DNA from: Chryseomicrobium aureum | GTDB taxonomy: Bacteria > Bacillota > Bacilli > Bacillales_A > Planococcaceae | Direction of reading: 5' to 3' | Assembly: GCF_016909155.1 (NCBI RefSeq) | Contig: NZ_JAFBFG010000001.1 | Location: forward strand, 248,001 to 312,000 | DNA: 64,000 nucleotides | Part shown: piece by piece, positions 47,023 to 57,716 of the stretch | Layout of the letters: every line of letters starts with the position of its first letter | Numbering within the stretch: position 1 is the first letter of the stretch | Translations under genes and position numbers: made by a program | Notes under the pieces: generated by a model | Told to the model about the DNA's origin: nothing | What the model saw: only the letters and a program-made list of their open reading frames with translations | Database searches by the model: none

Positions 47023-48144
47023 GTGAGTAGCGAACTATTAGATGCCTTGACGGCTCTTGAACAACAAAAAGGAATTAAGCGTGATGTATTGATTGAGGCG
47101 ATTGAGGCAGCACTTGTTACTGCATACAAACGTAATTTTAATCAAGCGCAAAACGTGCGAGTGGATATCAATCTTGACTCTGGATCTATGATTGTTTATT
47201 CCCGTAAAGATGTAGTGGAAGAAGTAGAAGATGAGCGTTTACAAGTTTCTCTTGAAGATGCACATCAAATCAATCCACATTATCAAGTTGGAGATGTTAT
47301 TGAAGAAGAAGTGACACCTCGTAACTTTGGTCGTATTGCAGCGCAAACAGCAAAGCAAGTTGTAACACAACGTGTTCGTGAAGCTGAGCGCGGATTGATC
47401 TACGAAGAATATGTGGATCGTGAAGAAGATATCGTCAACGGAATTGTAGAGCGCCTAGACGCACGAAACATTTACGTAGGACTAGGTAAAGTAGAGGCTG
47501 TTCTTCCAGCGAATGAACAGATTCCTTCAGAAACATACCGTCCGCATGACCGAATCAAAGTGTTTATCACAAAAGTTGAGCGTACTACACGCGGACCTCA
47601 AGTATTTGTTTCTCGAACACATCCTGGATTACTTCGCCGTCTGTTTGAGATGGAAGTGCCAGAAATTTACGATGGAATTGTTGAAATTAAATCGATTGCA
47701 CGTGAGGCGGGAGACCGTTCTAAGATCTCAGTAGTTGCACATAACGAAGATGTAGATCCAGTTGGTTCTTGTGTTGGAGCAAAAGGTGCTCGCGTACAAA
47801 CGATTGTAAACGAACTCGGTGGCGAAAAAATCGATATCGTAGAGTGGTCTGAAGATCCAGTACAATTTGTAGCAAATGCATTAAGCCCATCACAAGTCTT
47901 AGATGTACAAGTAAACGACGACGATAAATCTACAACAGTAGTTGTTCCAGATTTCCAATTATCGCTAGCTATTGGAAAGCGCGGACAAAATGCGCGTCTT
48001 GCAGCAAAATTAACTGGCTGGAAAATTGATATTAAGAGCGAAACAGATGCACGAGAACTAGGTATTTACCCACGTGCGTATGAAGAACAAGAAGATCTCG
48101 AAGACTTTGTCCAAGACGAAGAGTTCGATTTTTATAAAGACTAA
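47023..48144 (+). CDS. nusA: Transcription termination/antitermination protein NusA
   Basis: 373 aa. Binds RNA polymerase and modulates pausing and intrinsic termination. N-terminal domain (MSSELLDALTALEQQKG), S1 domain (about 135-200), KH1 (VDPVGSCVGAKGARVQ) and KH2 (LAIGKRGQNARLAAKLTGW). GTG 47023 is chosen over GTG 47014, which overlaps the AAGGAGTG ribosome site, and it gives the family N-terminus MSSELLDAL. Confidence 0.97.
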   Translation: MSSELLDALTALEQQKGIKRDVLIEAIEAALVTAYKRNFNQAQNVRVDINLDSGSMIVYSRKDVVEEVEDERLQVSLEDAHQINPHYQVGDVIEEEVTPRNFGRIAAQTAKQVVTQRVREAERGLIYEEYVDREEDIVNGIVERLDARNIYVGLGKVEAVLPANEQIPSETYRPHDRIKVFITKVERTTRGPQVFVSRTHPGLLRRLFEMEVPEIYDGIVEIKSIAREAGDRSKISVVAHNEDVDPVGSCVGAKGARVQTIVNELGGEKIDIVEWSEDPVQFVANALSPSQVLDVQVNDDDKSTTVVVPDFQLSLAIGKRGQNARLAAKLTGWKIDIKSETDARELGIYPRAYEEQEDLEDFVQDEEFDFYKD

Positions 48145-48164
48145 GTTAAAGAAGGTGTCTGCAT

Positions 48165-48443
48165 ATGGCAATCCAAAAAAAGATCCCCATGCGCAAATGT
48201 GTGGCAACCAATGAAATGTTTCCGAAGAAAGAAATGATTCGTGTTGTGCGGTCAAAAGAAGGAGACGTTTCTGTAGACCCGACTGGTAAGAAATCAGGTC
48301 GCGGCGCTTATCTTTCGAAATCGTTAGATGCGGTTGAAGCGGCGAAAAAGAAAAATTCATTAGGCAATCAATTAGAAGTCGCGATTCCACCTTCTATCTA
48401 TGATGAATTGATCGTATTGATTGAGCGTGAAAAGTTAAAATGA
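48165..48443 (+). CDS. rnpM: YlxR-family RNA-binding protein RnpM
   Basis: 92 aa, DUF448. Signature MRKCVATNEMFPKKEMIRVVR then GRGAYLSKS. The B. subtilis homologue binds RNase P RNA and modulates its activity. Overlaps ylxQ by 4 nt, within the nusA-infB operon. Confidence 0.93.
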   Translation: MAIQKKIPMRKCVATNEMFPKKEMIRVVRSKEGDVSVDPTGKKSGRGAYLSKSLDAVEAAKKKNSLGNQLEVAIPPSIYDELIVLIEREKLK

Positions 48444-48760
48444 CAAGTGAAGAGCAAATTACAAACCTTATAGGTCTCGCAACTAGAGCTCGCAAACTTG
48501 TCACAGGTGAAGAGCTAGTGATTCGAGAAGTAAGAAGGCAACAAGCCAAGCTGGTCATATTAGCGACGGATGCATCAGCTAATACAGCAAAAAAAGTGAC
48601 TGATAAGTGTGCATCATACAACGTTGATTTAGGTGTCTTCGGAAATCGATATGATTTGGGACATGCAACCGGGAAAGAAGCCCGAGTTGTTTTAGCAATT
48701 ATGGATAATGGTTTTGCGAAAAAATTGGCATCACTAATCAACGAATATAACCGGGGGTGA
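48440..48760 (+). CDS. ylxQ: L7Ae-family K-turn RNA-binding protein YlxQ
   Basis: 106 aa, ribosomal L7Ae/L30e/S12e fold. Segments: [16 protein letters not shown] and [17 protein letters not shown], which form the kink-turn RNA contact. Its cellular target is not settled. Four bases separate it from infB. Confidence 0.92.
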   Translation: MTSEEQITNLIGLATRARKLVTGEELVIREVRRQQAKLVILATDASANTAKKVTDKCASYNVDLGVFGNRYDLGHATGKEARVVLAIMDNGFAKKLASLINEYNRG

Positions 48761-48764
48761 GCGA

Positions 48765-51188
48765 ATGACGAAAATCAGAGTTCATGAATACGCCAAAAAA
48801 GTAAATAAATCAAGCAAAGATGTCATTACAGAGCTTGAAAAATTAAATGTGAAAGTTACGAATCATATGTCAACGATCGAATCCGATACAGTAAAACAAT
48901 TAGATTCTAAATTCACACCAAGCCGTCCACAAGGCCAAGGACAACAACGTCCACAAGGCCAAGGACAACAGCGTCCACAAGGCCAAGGACAAAACCGTCC
49001 ACAAGGTCAAGGACAACAGCGTCCACAAGGCCAAGGACAACAACGTCCACAAGGCCAAGGACAACAACGTCCACAAGGCCAAGGACAACAACGTCCACAA
49101 GGCCAAGGACAACAACGTCCACAAGGCCAAGGACAAAACCGTCCACAAGGTCAAGGACAACAGCGTCCACAAGGTCAAGGGCAACAGCGTCCACAAGGCC
49201 AAGGGCAACAGCGTCCACAAGGTCAAGGACAACAGCGTCCGCAAGGCCAAGGTACTGCACCTAACCGCGGTCCACAAGGTCAGAATCGCCCGAACTCAGG
49301 TGGCGGTGGCCGTCCAGGCGGAAATCGTGGTGGATTCCAAGGGCGTCCAGGTGGCAATCGTCCACACCGACGCAAAAAGAATTCAACACCAGTTCAACCA
49401 CCAGTTCCACGTAAAGAGCGTGAACTACCAGCAAAAATTACGTTCACAGAGTCGCTCTCTGTACAAGAACTTTCAAAAAAATTAGGTCGCGAGCCAGCTG
49501 AACTGATCAAAAAGTTATTTATGCTCGGCATTATGGCTAACATCAACCAACAGCTTGATAAAGATACAATCGAATTAATCTGTGCGGACTATGGTGTAGA
49601 AGTAGAAGAAGAAATCAAAGTCGATATTACAGACCTTGAAGTACACTTCGAGAACGAAGAAGAGAGCGAAGCGGATTTAAAAGAGCGTCCGCCAGTTGTA
49701 ACAATCATGGGTCACGTTGACCACGGGAAAACTACACTTCTTGACTCGATTCGTAATTCAAAAGTTACTTCTGGAGAGGCAGGCGGTATTACACAACATA
49801 TCGGTGCTTACCAAGTAACGGATGAAAACGGCAAAAAAATTACATTCTTAGATACTCCTGGTCACGCAGCGTTTACTACAATGCGTGCACGTGGAGCAAA
49901 AGTTACGGATCTAACAATTTTAGTTGTAGCAGCAGATGATGGCGTTATGCCACAAACGGTTGAGGCAATCAACCACGCGAAAGCTGCAGAAGTTCCAATT
50001 ATTGTAGCAGTAAACAAAATGGATAAACCATCTTCAAATCCAGATCGCGTTATGCAAGAGTTAACGGAACATGGTTTAGTTCCTGAAGATTGGGGCGGAG
50101 ATACAATCTTTGTACCAATTTCAGCTTTAAAAGGTGATGGAATAGATACATTACTTGAAATGGTACTTCTTGTATCTGAAGTGGCTGAGTTAAAAGCGAA
50201 TGCTAAGCGCAAAGCAATCGGTACTGTTATTGAAGCGCAACTTGATAAAGGTCGCGGTTCAGTAGCTACTCTACTTGTTCAAGACGGGACATTACGTGTT
50301 GGAGATCCAATCGTAGTAGGTCATGCATATGGACGTGTTCGTGCAATGGTCAATGAGACAGGTCGTCGATTAAAAGAGGCGGGTCCTTCTACTCCTGTAG
50401 AAATTACAGGATTGAATGAAGTGCCACTTGCAGGAGATCGTTTCGTTGTATTCGAAGACGAAAAAACTGCTCGTCAAGTTGGTGAATCACGTGCATCTAC
50501 AGCGATTCAAGAACAGCGTTCAGAGAAAACGCGTGTAACACTTGATAACTTATTTGATCAAATGAAACAAGGCGAAATGAAAGAGCTAAACTTGATTGTA
50601 AAAGCTGACGTACAAGGTACAGTGGAAGCAATGGCAGCTGCTCTCATGAAGATTGAAGTCGAAGGCGTAAACGTCCGTATCATCCATACTGGCGCTGGCG
50701 CAATCACGGAATCTGACATTTCACTTGCTGCAGCTTCTAATGCAATTGTTATCGGATTCAATGTACGTCCAGATACAAACGCAAAACGTGCTGCGGAAGA
50801 AGAAGGCGTAGATATTCGCTTGCACCGTATTATTTACAAAGTAATTGAAGAGATTGAATTCGCAATGAAAGGGCTACTTGACCCTGAATTCGAAGAAAAA
50901 ATCATTGGTCAAGCAGAAGTTCGTGAGACATTCAAAGTTTCTAAAGTTGGTACCATTGCAGGTTCTTATGTCACAGAAGGAAAAATCACTCGTGACTCTG
51001 GCGTCCGTGTGATTCGAGACGGCATCGTAATCTTCGAGGGCGAACTAGATACATTGAAACGCTTTAAGGATGATGCGAAAGAAGTAGCACGTGGCTACGA
51101 GTGTGGTATCACAATCAAAGGATTTAATGATGTAAAAGAAAACGATATTATCGAAGCCTACATCATGCAAGAAATCGTACGTAAATGA
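48765..51188 (+). CDS. infB: Translation initiation factor IF-2
   Basis: 807 aa, longer than B. subtilis IF2 (716) because of a repeat in the N-terminal linker. IF2_N motif at residues 1-45, then 13 perfect-length copies of the octapeptide RPQGQGQQ (two end in QN) plus a partial copy at residues 54-163, a Gly/Arg-rich stretch, a second IF2_N segment, then the GTPase domain: [14 protein letters not shown] (G1 near 317), DTPGHAAF (G3), NKMD (G4), followed by domains II-IV. Brings initiator tRNA to the 30S subunit. Confidence 0.97.
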   Translation: MTKIRVHEYAKKVNKSSKDVITELEKLNVKVTNHMSTIESDTVKQLDSKFTPSRPQGQGQQRPQGQGQQRPQGQGQNRPQGQGQQRPQGQGQQRPQGQGQQRPQGQGQQRPQGQGQQRPQGQGQNRPQGQGQQRPQGQGQQRPQGQGQQRPQGQGQQRPQGQGTAPNRGPQGQNRPNSGGGGRPGGNRGGFQGRPGGNRPHRRKKNSTPVQPPVPRKERELPAKITFTESLSVQELSKKLGREPAELIKKLFMLGIMANINQQLDKDTIELICADYGVEVEEEIKVDITDLEVHFENEEESEADLKERPPVVTIMGHVDHGKTTLLDSIRNSKVTSGEAGGITQHIGAYQVTDENGKKITFLDTPGHAAFTTMRARGAKVTDLTILVVAADDGVMPQTVEAINHAKAAEVPIIVAVNKMDKPSSNPDRVMQELTEHGLVPEDWGGDTIFVPISALKGDGIDTLLEMVLLVSEVAELKANAKRKAIGTVIEAQLDKGRGSVATLLVQDGTLRVGDPIVVGHAYGRVRAMVNETGRRLKEAGPSTPVEITGLNEVPLAGDRFVVFEDEKTARQVGESRASTAIQEQRSEKTRVTLDNLFDQMKQGEMKELNLIVKADVQGTVEAMAAALMKIEVEGVNVRIIHTGAGAITESDISLAAASNAIVIGFNVRPDTNAKRAAEEEGVDIRLHRIIYKVIEEIEFAMKGLLDPEFEEKIIGQAEVRETFKVSKVGTIAGSYVTEGKITRDSGVRVIRDGIVIFEGELDTLKRFKDDAKEVARGYECGITIKGFNDVKENDIIEAYIMQEIVRK
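48924..49253 (+). repeat. 24-bp tandem repeat in infB
   Basis: Thirteen 24-bp units (48924-49235) plus an 18-bp partial unit encode RPQGQGQ(Q/N). Units 5-8 are identical at every base; units 3-4 and 9-10 are the same variant pair (an AAAAC ending followed by a GGT variant), which suggests a six-unit block duplication. All units are 24 bp, so gain or loss keeps the frame. Confidence 0.97.
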
Positions 51189-51463
51189 TCCTCTATCTCG
51201 AGTGTGAATTTATTCTGCCAAATGTGCACACCCTAAAAGAAAAGCGGGCAGTACTTCAGCGAATGTTGAAACGCACGAGTCAAAAATACAATGTCGCTGT
51301 CAGTGAATTGGACTTCCAAGACCTCTGGCAACGCACCAAAGTCGGAGTTGTGACGGTCTCTTCTGACCGTCGTCACTCTGAGCGCGAGCTCCACCGAGTG
51401 CTCGAGTTTTTAGAATCAAACTCTGAATGGGAATGTCTTCATTACCAAATTCTAGAGCTGTAA
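51185..51463 (+). CDS. ylxP: DUF503 protein YlxP
   Basis: 92 aa, DUF503 family. Recognisable by [38 protein letters not shown] and VLEFLES. Overlaps the infB stop by 4 nt and lies 14 bp before rbfA; conserved in this operon across Bacillales. Function not established. Confidence 0.92.
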   Translation: MILYLECEFILPNVHTLKEKRAVLQRMLKRTSQKYNVAVSELDFQDLWQRTKVGVVTVSSDRRHSERELHRVLEFLESNSEWECLHYQILEL

Positions 51464-51477
51464 TTGAGGTGAAGAAA

Positions 51478-51813
51478 ATGTCGATGAGATCAAACCGTGT
51501 TGCGGAACAAATGAAAAAGGAAATCGCAGATATCCTAAAGCGTAAAGTGAAAGACCCGCGCGTAGAATTTGTGACGGTCACTGACGTAGAAGTGACTGGT
51601 GACCTTCAACAGGCAACTGTTTATGTCACTGTGTTAGAAAACGAGCAGGAAGCACTGAAAGGTCTTGATAAGGCAAAAGGAATCGTTCGCTCTGAAGTAG
51701 GAAAACGTATCCGTCTTCGTAAAACACCTGAGCTTGCTTTCCAGATTGACGAATCAATCGCTTACGGAAATCATATAGATAACCTTTTGCGAAAACTAAA
51801 TCAGCAAGATTAA
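51478..51813 (+). CDS. rbfA: Ribosome-binding factor A
   Basis: 111 aa KH-like factor for 16S rRNA 5'-end maturation and cold adaptation. Segments: [26 protein letters not shown] and the conserved TVYVTVL. ATG 51478 follows TTGAGGTG; the frame extends to 51427 inside ylxP. A second ATG at 51484 is possible. Confidence 0.96.
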   Translation: MSMRSNRVAEQMKKEIADILKRKVKDPRVEFVTVTDVEVTGDLQQATVYVTVLENEQEALKGLDKAKGIVRSEVGKRIRLRKTPELAFQIDESIAYGNHIDNLLRKLNQQD

Positions 51814-51817
51814 TCTG

Positions 51818-51848
51818 AAGCCTGCCTCCACTAGAGGCGGGCTTTTTT
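51818..51848 (+). terminator. Intrinsic terminator after rbfA
   Basis: AAGCCTGCCTC / GAGGCGGGCTT stem with a 5-nt loop and six T. Ends the rimP-rbfA operon. Confidence 0.9.
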
Positions 51849-51863
51849 GTAAGGAGGGGTAGT

Positions 51864-52796
51864 ATGCATGAATTAGAAGGAATTTTGCCGCTATGGAAAG
51901 AATCCGGCATGACTTCGCATGATTGTGTATTTAAATTACGTAAGATTTTAAAGATGAAACGAATCGGTCATACTGGCACTTTAGATCCGGACGTAGAAGG
52001 TGTACTTCCTATTTGTGTAGGACAAGCCACTAAAGTGGCGGAGTATGTGATGGCACAAGGGAAAGCATACAGAGCAACAGTGTCACTCGGAGCTTCTACG
52101 ACTACTGAAGATGCCTCTGGTGAAGTGGTTGCGCGAGCACAAGGTCCTGTAGCAATCACAAAAGAGGAGCTGCTTTCTGCATTAGCAGAACTTACGGGCA
52201 CAATCACCCAAACTCCACCCATGTATTCAGCAGTGAAAGTGAATGGTCGTCGCCTCTATGAATACGCGCGAGAAGGAAAAGTAATCGATCGTCAGAGTCG
52301 TGAAGTGACGATTCATACCCTTGAACTTATTGAAGAACCTAAGCAGTGGAGTGGCGATGAACTTACTTTTGTCGTAGATGTTGCATGTAGTAAAGGGACA
52401 TACATTCGAACTCTTGCTGTTCAAATAGGAGAGCTTCTCGGTGTTCCAGCGCATATGAAAAAGCTCGTTCGTACAAATGCTGGCGGTTTTGAATCATCTG
52501 AAGCCGTTACACTAGCTGAGCTCGCTGAACTGTTTGAAAATGATCAAATCCAATCTGTGTTACAACCCATTGAACGTTCGTTAAAAGAGTGGCCGTATCA
52601 TGAGATCCCGGTAGATCTTGAAAAAGCTTTTTCAAATGGGCAAGTTGTTCCTGCTCACACGGACTTACAAATTCATGATAAGATTGTAATTGGAAAAAAT
52701 GGAGTAGCGCATGCGGTTTATCGAGCGCATCCAGAAAAGCCAGGTTACATGAAACCTGAAAAAATGTTTACACGTCCGGAGATGGAAATCCAATGA
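51864..52796 (+). CDS. truB: tRNA pseudouridine(55) synthase
   Basis: 310 aa. Makes pseudouridine 55 in the tRNA T-loop. Catalytic Asp41 in GHTGTLDPDVEGVLP; further motifs MYSAVKVNGRRLYEYAR and CSKGTYIRTLA. Ribosome site AAGGAGGGG. Overlaps ribF by 4 nt. Confidence 0.97.
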   Translation: MHELEGILPLWKESGMTSHDCVFKLRKILKMKRIGHTGTLDPDVEGVLPICVGQATKVAEYVMAQGKAYRATVSLGASTTTEDASGEVVARAQGPVAITKEELLSALAELTGTITQTPPMYSAVKVNGRRLYEYAREGKVIDRQSREVTIHTLELIEEPKQWSGDELTFVVDVACSKGTYIRTLAVQIGELLGVPAHMKKLVRTNAGGFESSEAVTLAELAELFENDQIQSVLQPIERSLKEWPYHEIPVDLEKAFSNGQVVPAHTDLQIHDKIVIGKNGVAHAVYRAHPEKPGYMKPEKMFTRPEMEIQ

Positions 52797-53743
52797 TTAC
52801 CCAGTACATCACTTATCCCTCAAAAATGCCTGCTCCTGATAAAGTAGGATATGCACTTGCACTAGGCTTTTTTGATGGATTACATAAAGGGCACCAACAA
52901 TTGATCAACCAAGCGGTAAAAAGTGCAAAAACGAATGCGCTGCGTAGTGCCGTCATGACATTTGATCCGCACCCTTCAGTCGTACTTGGGGGGAAAAAAG
53001 AAGATATCTTCTATATAACACCACTTAAACAAAAACTTGAATTACTTGAAGAGCAAGGTGTAGATACTGTTTTTGTTGTTCGTTTCACATCGGACTTTGC
53101 ACGGTTATCACCAGAGACATTTATCGAGCAATTTATTTTGGGCTTAAATGTGCGTCATGTCATTGGGGGATTTGACTTTTCGTTTGGAGCGTTTGGAAAA
53201 GGTTCTATGGAGCTTATGAAGACATACGAATCAGAACAGTTGAACGTCACGACGATTGACAAATTTTCGCAAGATGGTGAAAAGGTCAGCTCTACACGTA
53301 TCCGCGGGGAATTAAAAGAAGGCAATATGCAACAAGTATGTGAACTTCTAGGACGACCATTCCAGCTTGATGGGGTAGTCGTTCACGGAGATAAGCGTGG
53401 CCGTACTATTCAGTTCCCAACAGCGAATGTAGAACCAGACGAAGGACAATTCATACCAGCAACTGGTGTTTACGCCGTCCGTATGAAAGTACAAGACCAA
53501 TGGATTGATGGAGTATGTAACGTCGGCTATAAACCAACAGTCCAATCCGAGAAGAAATTGTCAATTGAAGTTCATTTGTTCGATTTCAATCGCGATATAT
53601 ACGGTGAAGAAGTGCGCATTCATTGGTACTATCCGATTCGCAAGGAACAAAAGTTTCCATCACTTGATGCATTAAAAGTTCAGATTGAAAAAGACAAAGA
53701 CCAAGCGATTCGATTATTGGCCGGTGAAGGCTTGCAACCCTAA
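52793..53743 (+). CDS. ribF: Bifunctional riboflavin kinase/FAD synthetase
   Basis: 316 aa. Makes FMN then FAD. N-terminal nucleotidyltransferase domain with ALGFFDGLHKGHQQLI (near residue 25) and the ISSTRIR-like SSTRIRGELKEG; C-terminal flavokinase with GDKRGRTIQFPTANV near residue 200. Called ribC in B. subtilis. FAD made here serves TrmFO among others. The rpsO promoter lies in its last codons. Confidence 0.96.
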   Translation: MITQYITYPSKMPAPDKVGYALALGFFDGLHKGHQQLINQAVKSAKTNALRSAVMTFDPHPSVVLGGKKEDIFYITPLKQKLELLEEQGVDTVFVVRFTSDFARLSPETFIEQFILGLNVRHVIGGFDFSFGAFGKGSMELMKTYESEQLNVTTIDKFSQDGEKVSSTRIRGELKEGNMQQVCELLGRPFQLDGVVVHGDKRGRTIQFPTANVEPDEGQFIPATGVYAVRMKVQDQWIDGVCNVGYKPTVQSEKKLSIEVHLFDFNRDIYGEEVRIHWYYPIRKEQKFPSLDALKVQIEKDKDQAIRLLAGEGLQP

Positions 53744-53760
53744 CTGCAGTCTGCTATACT
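53732..53760 (+). promoter_or_regulatory. Sigma-A promoter for rpsO inside the ribF 3' end
   Basis: TTGCAA, 17 bp, TATACT. The -35 lies in the last codons of ribF. Predicted start near 53767, leaving about 90 nt of leader. Confidence 0.8.
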
Positions 53761-53766
53761 GATTCA

Positions 53767-53858
53767 GTACGTCTTGTACTTAACCTTATCTTGGCTTTTC
53801 GATTCTCCAACGATTGCTCAGGTACAGGGGATATTTTATTTTCTAGGAGGAAACCAAC
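53767..53858 (+). ncRNA. 5' leader of rpsO (possible S15 autoregulatory leader)
   Basis: Untranslated RNA beginning with a small hairpin (AGTAC / GTACT) and ending in AGGAGG. S15 represses its own mRNA through such leaders in several bacteria; the structure here is inferred from position and not matched to a model. Confidence 0.4.
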
Positions 53859-54128
53859 ATGGCAATTACAAAAGAACGTAAAAATGAACTGATCAATGAG
53901 TATCGTACACACGAAAGTGACACGGGTTCACCAGAAATCCAAATCGCTATGCTTACTGAAGAGATCAACTCTTTAAACGAGCACTTACGTACACACAAAA
54001 AAGATCACCACTCACGCCGCGGTCTATTCAAAATGGTTGGACGTCGTCGTAACCTATTGAAGTACCTACGTGAAACAGAAGTTCAACGTTACCGTGAATT
54101 GATTGCAAAATTAGGCTTACGCCGCTAA
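53859..54128 (+). CDS. rpsO: 30S ribosomal protein S15
   Basis: 89 aa. Signature: [25 protein letters not shown] and [15 protein letters not shown]. Followed by a terminator; rpsO-pnp order conserved. Confidence 0.98.
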   Translation: MAITKERKNELINEYRTHESDTGSPEIQIAMLTEEINSLNEHLRTHKKDHHSRRGLFKMVGRRRNLLKYLRETEVQRYRELIAKLGLRR

Positions 54129-54149
54129 TTCGAATATTCAATTTAGTAG

Positions 54150-54181
54150 ACTCAACTTGTGATACAGGTTGAGTCTTTCTG
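54150..54181 (+). terminator. Intrinsic terminator of rpsO
   Basis: GACTCAACTTG / CAGGTTGAGTC stem with a short loop and a TCTTTCT tail. The T tract is weak, so read-through into pnp is likely. Confidence 0.7.
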
Positions 54182-54272
54182 CTAATAGAAAGTTGTTTTC
54201 ATCATATAGAGTAGTCTGATACACTACAAGAGGATACATAACAAGGATTTGGATGTTGAGAGGAGTACGCAC

Positions 54273-56387
54273 ATGACCGAAAAGAAAACGTATACGTATG
54301 AATGGGCAGGTCGCCCGCTGACGATTGAGGTCGGACAGCTTGCCAAGCAAGCAAATGGAGCCGTTTTAGTACGCTATGGAGATACAACTGTATTGTCTAC
54401 AGCCACTGCTTCAAAACAGCCGAAGAACTTAGATTTCTTCCCACTTACTGTAAACTATGAAGAAAAATTATATGCCGTCGGTAAAATTCCAGGGGGCTTT
54501 ATCAAGCGTGAAGGCCGTCCATCAGAACGTGCAATTTTAACGAGCCGCTTAATTGACCGTCCAATTCGCCCACTATTTGCCGATGGTTTCCGTAACGAAG
54601 TACAAGTGATTTCAATCGTCATGTCGGTTGATCAAAACTGTTCTTCAGAAATGGCAGCAATGGTTGGATCTTCTCTAGCACTATCGGTTTCAGATATTCC
54701 ATTTGAAGGACCAATTGCGGGTGTGCAAGTTGGATATGTTGACGGAGAATTTCTGATCAACCCAACAACAGAGCAAATGGAAAACTCATTAATGGATTTA
54801 GTTGTCGCTGGAACAAAAGATGCGATTAACATGGTAGAAGCGGGCGCGAAAGAAGTTTCTGAAGAAATCATGTTAGAAGCCATCATGTTCGGCCACGAAG
54901 AAATTAAAAAGTTGATTGCATTCCAAGAAAAGATTGTTGCAGAAGTCGGTAAGGCAAAGACTGAAGTAACACTTTATCAACTTGATGAATCAATCGTGGC
55001 AAAAGTGCGTGAAATGGCTGAAGTTGAAGTAAACACAGCTGTACAAGTAGCAGAAAAAGCTGCACGTGATGAAGCAATCAATGAAGTACGTACGCGCGTA
55101 ATTGAAACATTCGAGGCTGAAGAAGCAGACGCCGATACAGTAAAGCAAGTGCGTCAAACTGTTGATATGCTTGTGAAAGAAGAAGTTCGACGTTTGATCA
55201 CAGAAGAAAAAGTACGTCCAGATGGTCGGAAGCAAGACGAAATTCGTCCACTCTCTTCTGAAGTGAGCGTTCTGCCACGTACTCATGGTTCGGGACTATT
55301 TACTCGTGGCCAAACACAAGCACTCAGCATTTGTACATTAGGTCCACTAGGCGATGTTCAAATCATCGACGGACTCGGTATTGAAGAATCAAAACGCTTT
55401 ATGCATCATTACAATTTCCCACTCTTCAGTGTTGGAGAAACTGGTCCGATTCGTGCACCAGGTCGCCGCGAAATTGGACACGGTGCATTAGGTGAACGTG
55501 CTTTAGAAGCAGTGATTCCAGATGAAGAGACATTCCCATACACAATGCGACTTGTTTCAGAAGTATTAGAATCGAATGGCTCTACATCTCAGGCAAGTAT
55601 CTGTGCATCCACTCTTGCGATGATGGATGCTGGAGTGCCTCTTAAAGCGCCTGTTGCGGGTATTGCAATGGGTCTTATAAAAAAAGGTGAGCACTATACA
55701 GTGTTAACAGATATTCAAGGGATGGAAGATCACCTTGGTGACATGGACTTTAAAGTAGCTGGAACTGCAGCAGGTGTCACGGCTCTTCAAATGGATATCA
55801 AAATTGATGGGTTATCTCGTCAAATTCTAGAAGAAGCTCTAGCACAAGCAAAAACGGGCCGTCTACAAATTTTAGAGTCAATGCTTGCAACACTTCCTGC
55901 TTCTCGTGAGAAGTTATCACAATATGCACCGAAAATTGATGTACTGAAAATCAATCCGGATAAAATCCGTGACGTTATCGGACCGGGTGGTAAAGTGATT
56001 AACAAGATCATTGATGAAACAGGTGTTAAGATTGATACTGAACAAGATGGTACAATCTATATCGCTTCTTCAGATGAAGAGATGATTGCGAAAGCACGTG
56101 CTATGATTGAAAATATCGTACGTGTAGCAGTTGTCGGAGAATACTATCTAGGGAAAGTGAAACGCATTGAAAAATTCGGTGCCTTCCTTGAACTTTTCCC
56201 AGGAAAAGATGGACTTCTTCACATCTCTGAAATTCAAGAAGAGCGAACAAAAGCGGTGGAAGATGTCTTGAAAATGGGCGATGAGCTCCTAGTCAAAGTC
56301 ATCGAAATCGACAACCAAGGACGCGTCAATCTTTCACGTAAAATCGTGTTGAAAGAAGAAAAAGAACGCGCTGAACAACAACAATAA
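54273..56387 (+). CDS. pnp: Polyribonucleotide nucleotidyltransferase (PNPase)
   Basis: 704 aa 3'-to-5' phosphorolytic exoribonuclease. Two RNase PH domains (about 1-220 and 310-545, with [22 protein letters not shown] and [15 protein letters not shown]), a helical linker, KH domain with [11 protein letters not shown] near residue 570, and S1 domain from about 620. ATG 54273 follows GAGAGGAG; an in-frame TTG at 54249 is less likely. Confidence 0.97.
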   Translation: MTEKKTYTYEWAGRPLTIEVGQLAKQANGAVLVRYGDTTVLSTATASKQPKNLDFFPLTVNYEEKLYAVGKIPGGFIKREGRPSERAILTSRLIDRPIRPLFADGFRNEVQVISIVMSVDQNCSSEMAAMVGSSLALSVSDIPFEGPIAGVQVGYVDGEFLINPTTEQMENSLMDLVVAGTKDAINMVEAGAKEVSEEIMLEAIMFGHEEIKKLIAFQEKIVAEVGKAKTEVTLYQLDESIVAKVREMAEVEVNTAVQVAEKAARDEAINEVRTRVIETFEAEEADADTVKQVRQTVDMLVKEEVRRLITEEKVRPDGRKQDEIRPLSSEVSVLPRTHGSGLFTRGQTQALSICTLGPLGDVQIIDGLGIEESKRFMHHYNFPLFSVGETGPIRAPGRREIGHGALGERALEAVIPDEETFPYTMRLVSEVLESNGSTSQASICASTLAMMDAGVPLKAPVAGIAMGLIKKGEHYTVLTDIQGMEDHLGDMDFKVAGTAAGVTALQMDIKIDGLSRQILEEALAQAKTGRLQILESMLATLPASREKLSQYAPKIDVLKINPDKIRDVIGPGGKVINKIIDETGVKIDTEQDGTIYIASSDEEMIAKARAMIENIVRVAVVGEYYLGKVKRIEKFGAFLELFPGKDGLLHISEIQEERTKAVEDVLKMGDELLVKVIEIDNQGRVNLSRKIVLKEEKERAEQQQ

Positions 56388-56390
56388 GAG

Positions 56391-56420
56391 AAAGCTGCAT
56401 GCATTGGCATGCGGCTTTTC
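56391..56420 (+). terminator. Intrinsic terminator of pnp
   Basis: AAAGCTGCATGC / GCATGCGGCTTT stem with loop ATTG and a T-rich tail. Confidence 0.88.
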
Positions 56421-56446
56421 TAGTCTTTTTGAAAGGTCGAATTAGC

Positions 56447-57664
56447 ATGACGAAATTAACATTACCGAATGGTGTCCGTGTATTGACACATCCGATGGAA
56501 CACACACGTTCCGTTTCAATCGGGATATGGGTCGAGGTTGGGTCACGCCATGAGCAACCTGAAGAGTCCGGAATGGCTCATTTTATAGAACATATGCTAT
56601 TTAAAGGTACAAAGACACGGTCAGCAAAAGATCTTGCGATTGCATTTGATACAATTGGCGGCAATAGTAACGCGTATACATCGAAAGAGCAAACTTGTTA
56701 TTATACACGTGTTGTTGATCGTTATGCGGAACGGGCAATTGAACTCCTTGGTGATATGCTGTGGAACTCTGTATTTGACCCAGAAGAAATGGAACGAGAG
56801 AAACAAGTGATTATTGAAGAGATTCATATGGTAGAAGATACACCCGATGATATCGTCCATGAATATTTGTGGGAAGGAATTTATAAAAATCATCCTCTCG
56901 CACGTCCAATACTTGGAACGAGTGAAACTGTCGCTTCTTTTTCACGAGAACAAGTCTGTGCATTTTACAACAAAATGTACCATCCTTCTCGAATCATCGT
57001 CTCCGTCGCTGGAAATGTAAATGACAGTTTGATTCAGCAAATCGAGAAAACATTCGGTGCAGTAGAGTGGGAAAATCAAGAGCAGGAGGAAGTGCTGCCA
57101 GCCCCGTTCTATTCTGTTGAAATCGTGAATGAACGAGAAATCGAACAAGCCCATGTGACACTTGCTTGGAATTCTCATTCTGTTTTAGATGAAGATATTT
57201 ATGCAATCGTACTGCTTCAGACAATGCTTGGTGGATCGATGTCATCACGACTTTTTCAAACGATACGTGAAGAAAAAGGCTTGGCCTACTCGATCTATTG
57301 TTATCATACTTCTTACATCGATGGAGGAGTTTTTGCCATTTATGGTGGGACGTCAACAGATCAAGTAAATGAGCTTCTTGCTGCAATCGATGAAATAGTG
57401 AAAGACATTTGCACGACTGGATTTACTTCGCAAGAGCTCGACAACGCACTCGCGCAAATTGAATCTAATTTAATTTTGTCTTTAGAAAGTTCTACAACAT
57501 GGATGAACCGTCTCGCACGTAACGAGATTTTATACGGAGAGCAACATTCAGTAGAAAGCTACTTAGAAAAATACAAAGCTGTCACACTAGAGGATATTTT
57601 GCGTGTCGCACAATTGTTCCAAAATCCAAAATCTTGTTCTATTTTAAAACCATATGCTTCATAA
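56447..57664 (+). CDS. mlpA: M16 family zinc peptidase (MlpA/YmxG)
   Basis: 405 aa, pitrilysin superfamily. Inverted zinc motif His45-x2-Glu48-His49 (HFIEH) with the distal Glu in the EREKQVIIEEIHMVED segment near residue 120; second half has the substrate-binding LGGSMSSRLFQTIREEKGLAYSI. ATG 56447 preferred over an in-frame Met at 56399 that overlaps the pnp terminator. The ylxY deacetylase gene found before it in B. subtilis is absent. Confidence 0.93.
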   Translation: MTKLTLPNGVRVLTHPMEHTRSVSIGIWVEVGSRHEQPEESGMAHFIEHMLFKGTKTRSAKDLAIAFDTIGGNSNAYTSKEQTCYYTRVVDRYAERAIELLGDMLWNSVFDPEEMEREKQVIIEEIHMVEDTPDDIVHEYLWEGIYKNHPLARPILGTSETVASFSREQVCAFYNKMYHPSRIIVSVAGNVNDSLIQQIEKTFGAVEWENQEQEEVLPAPFYSVEIVNEREIEQAHVTLAWNSHSVLDEDIYAIVLLQTMLGGSMSSRLFQTIREEKGLAYSIYCYHTSYIDGGVFAIYGGTSTDQVNELLAAIDEIVKDICTTGFTSQELDNALAQIESNLILSLESSTTWMNRLARNEILYGEQHSVESYLEKYKAVTLEDILRVAQLFQNPKSCSILKPYAS

Positions 57665-57716
57665 TTCATGAAACTCCTCTTTCCCAGTAACATATAGTAC
57701 TGGATAAGGGGGGTTT

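Noticed and set aside
48924-49253. Regular 24-bp repeats as a possible CRISPR array
   Set aside because: Units are head-to-tail with no spacers and encode an in-frame protein repeat.
48900-49277. Long antisense open frames across the infB repeat
   Set aside because: They exist only because a 24-bp repeat without stops is open in several frames; low-complexity, no ribosome site, opposite an essential gene.
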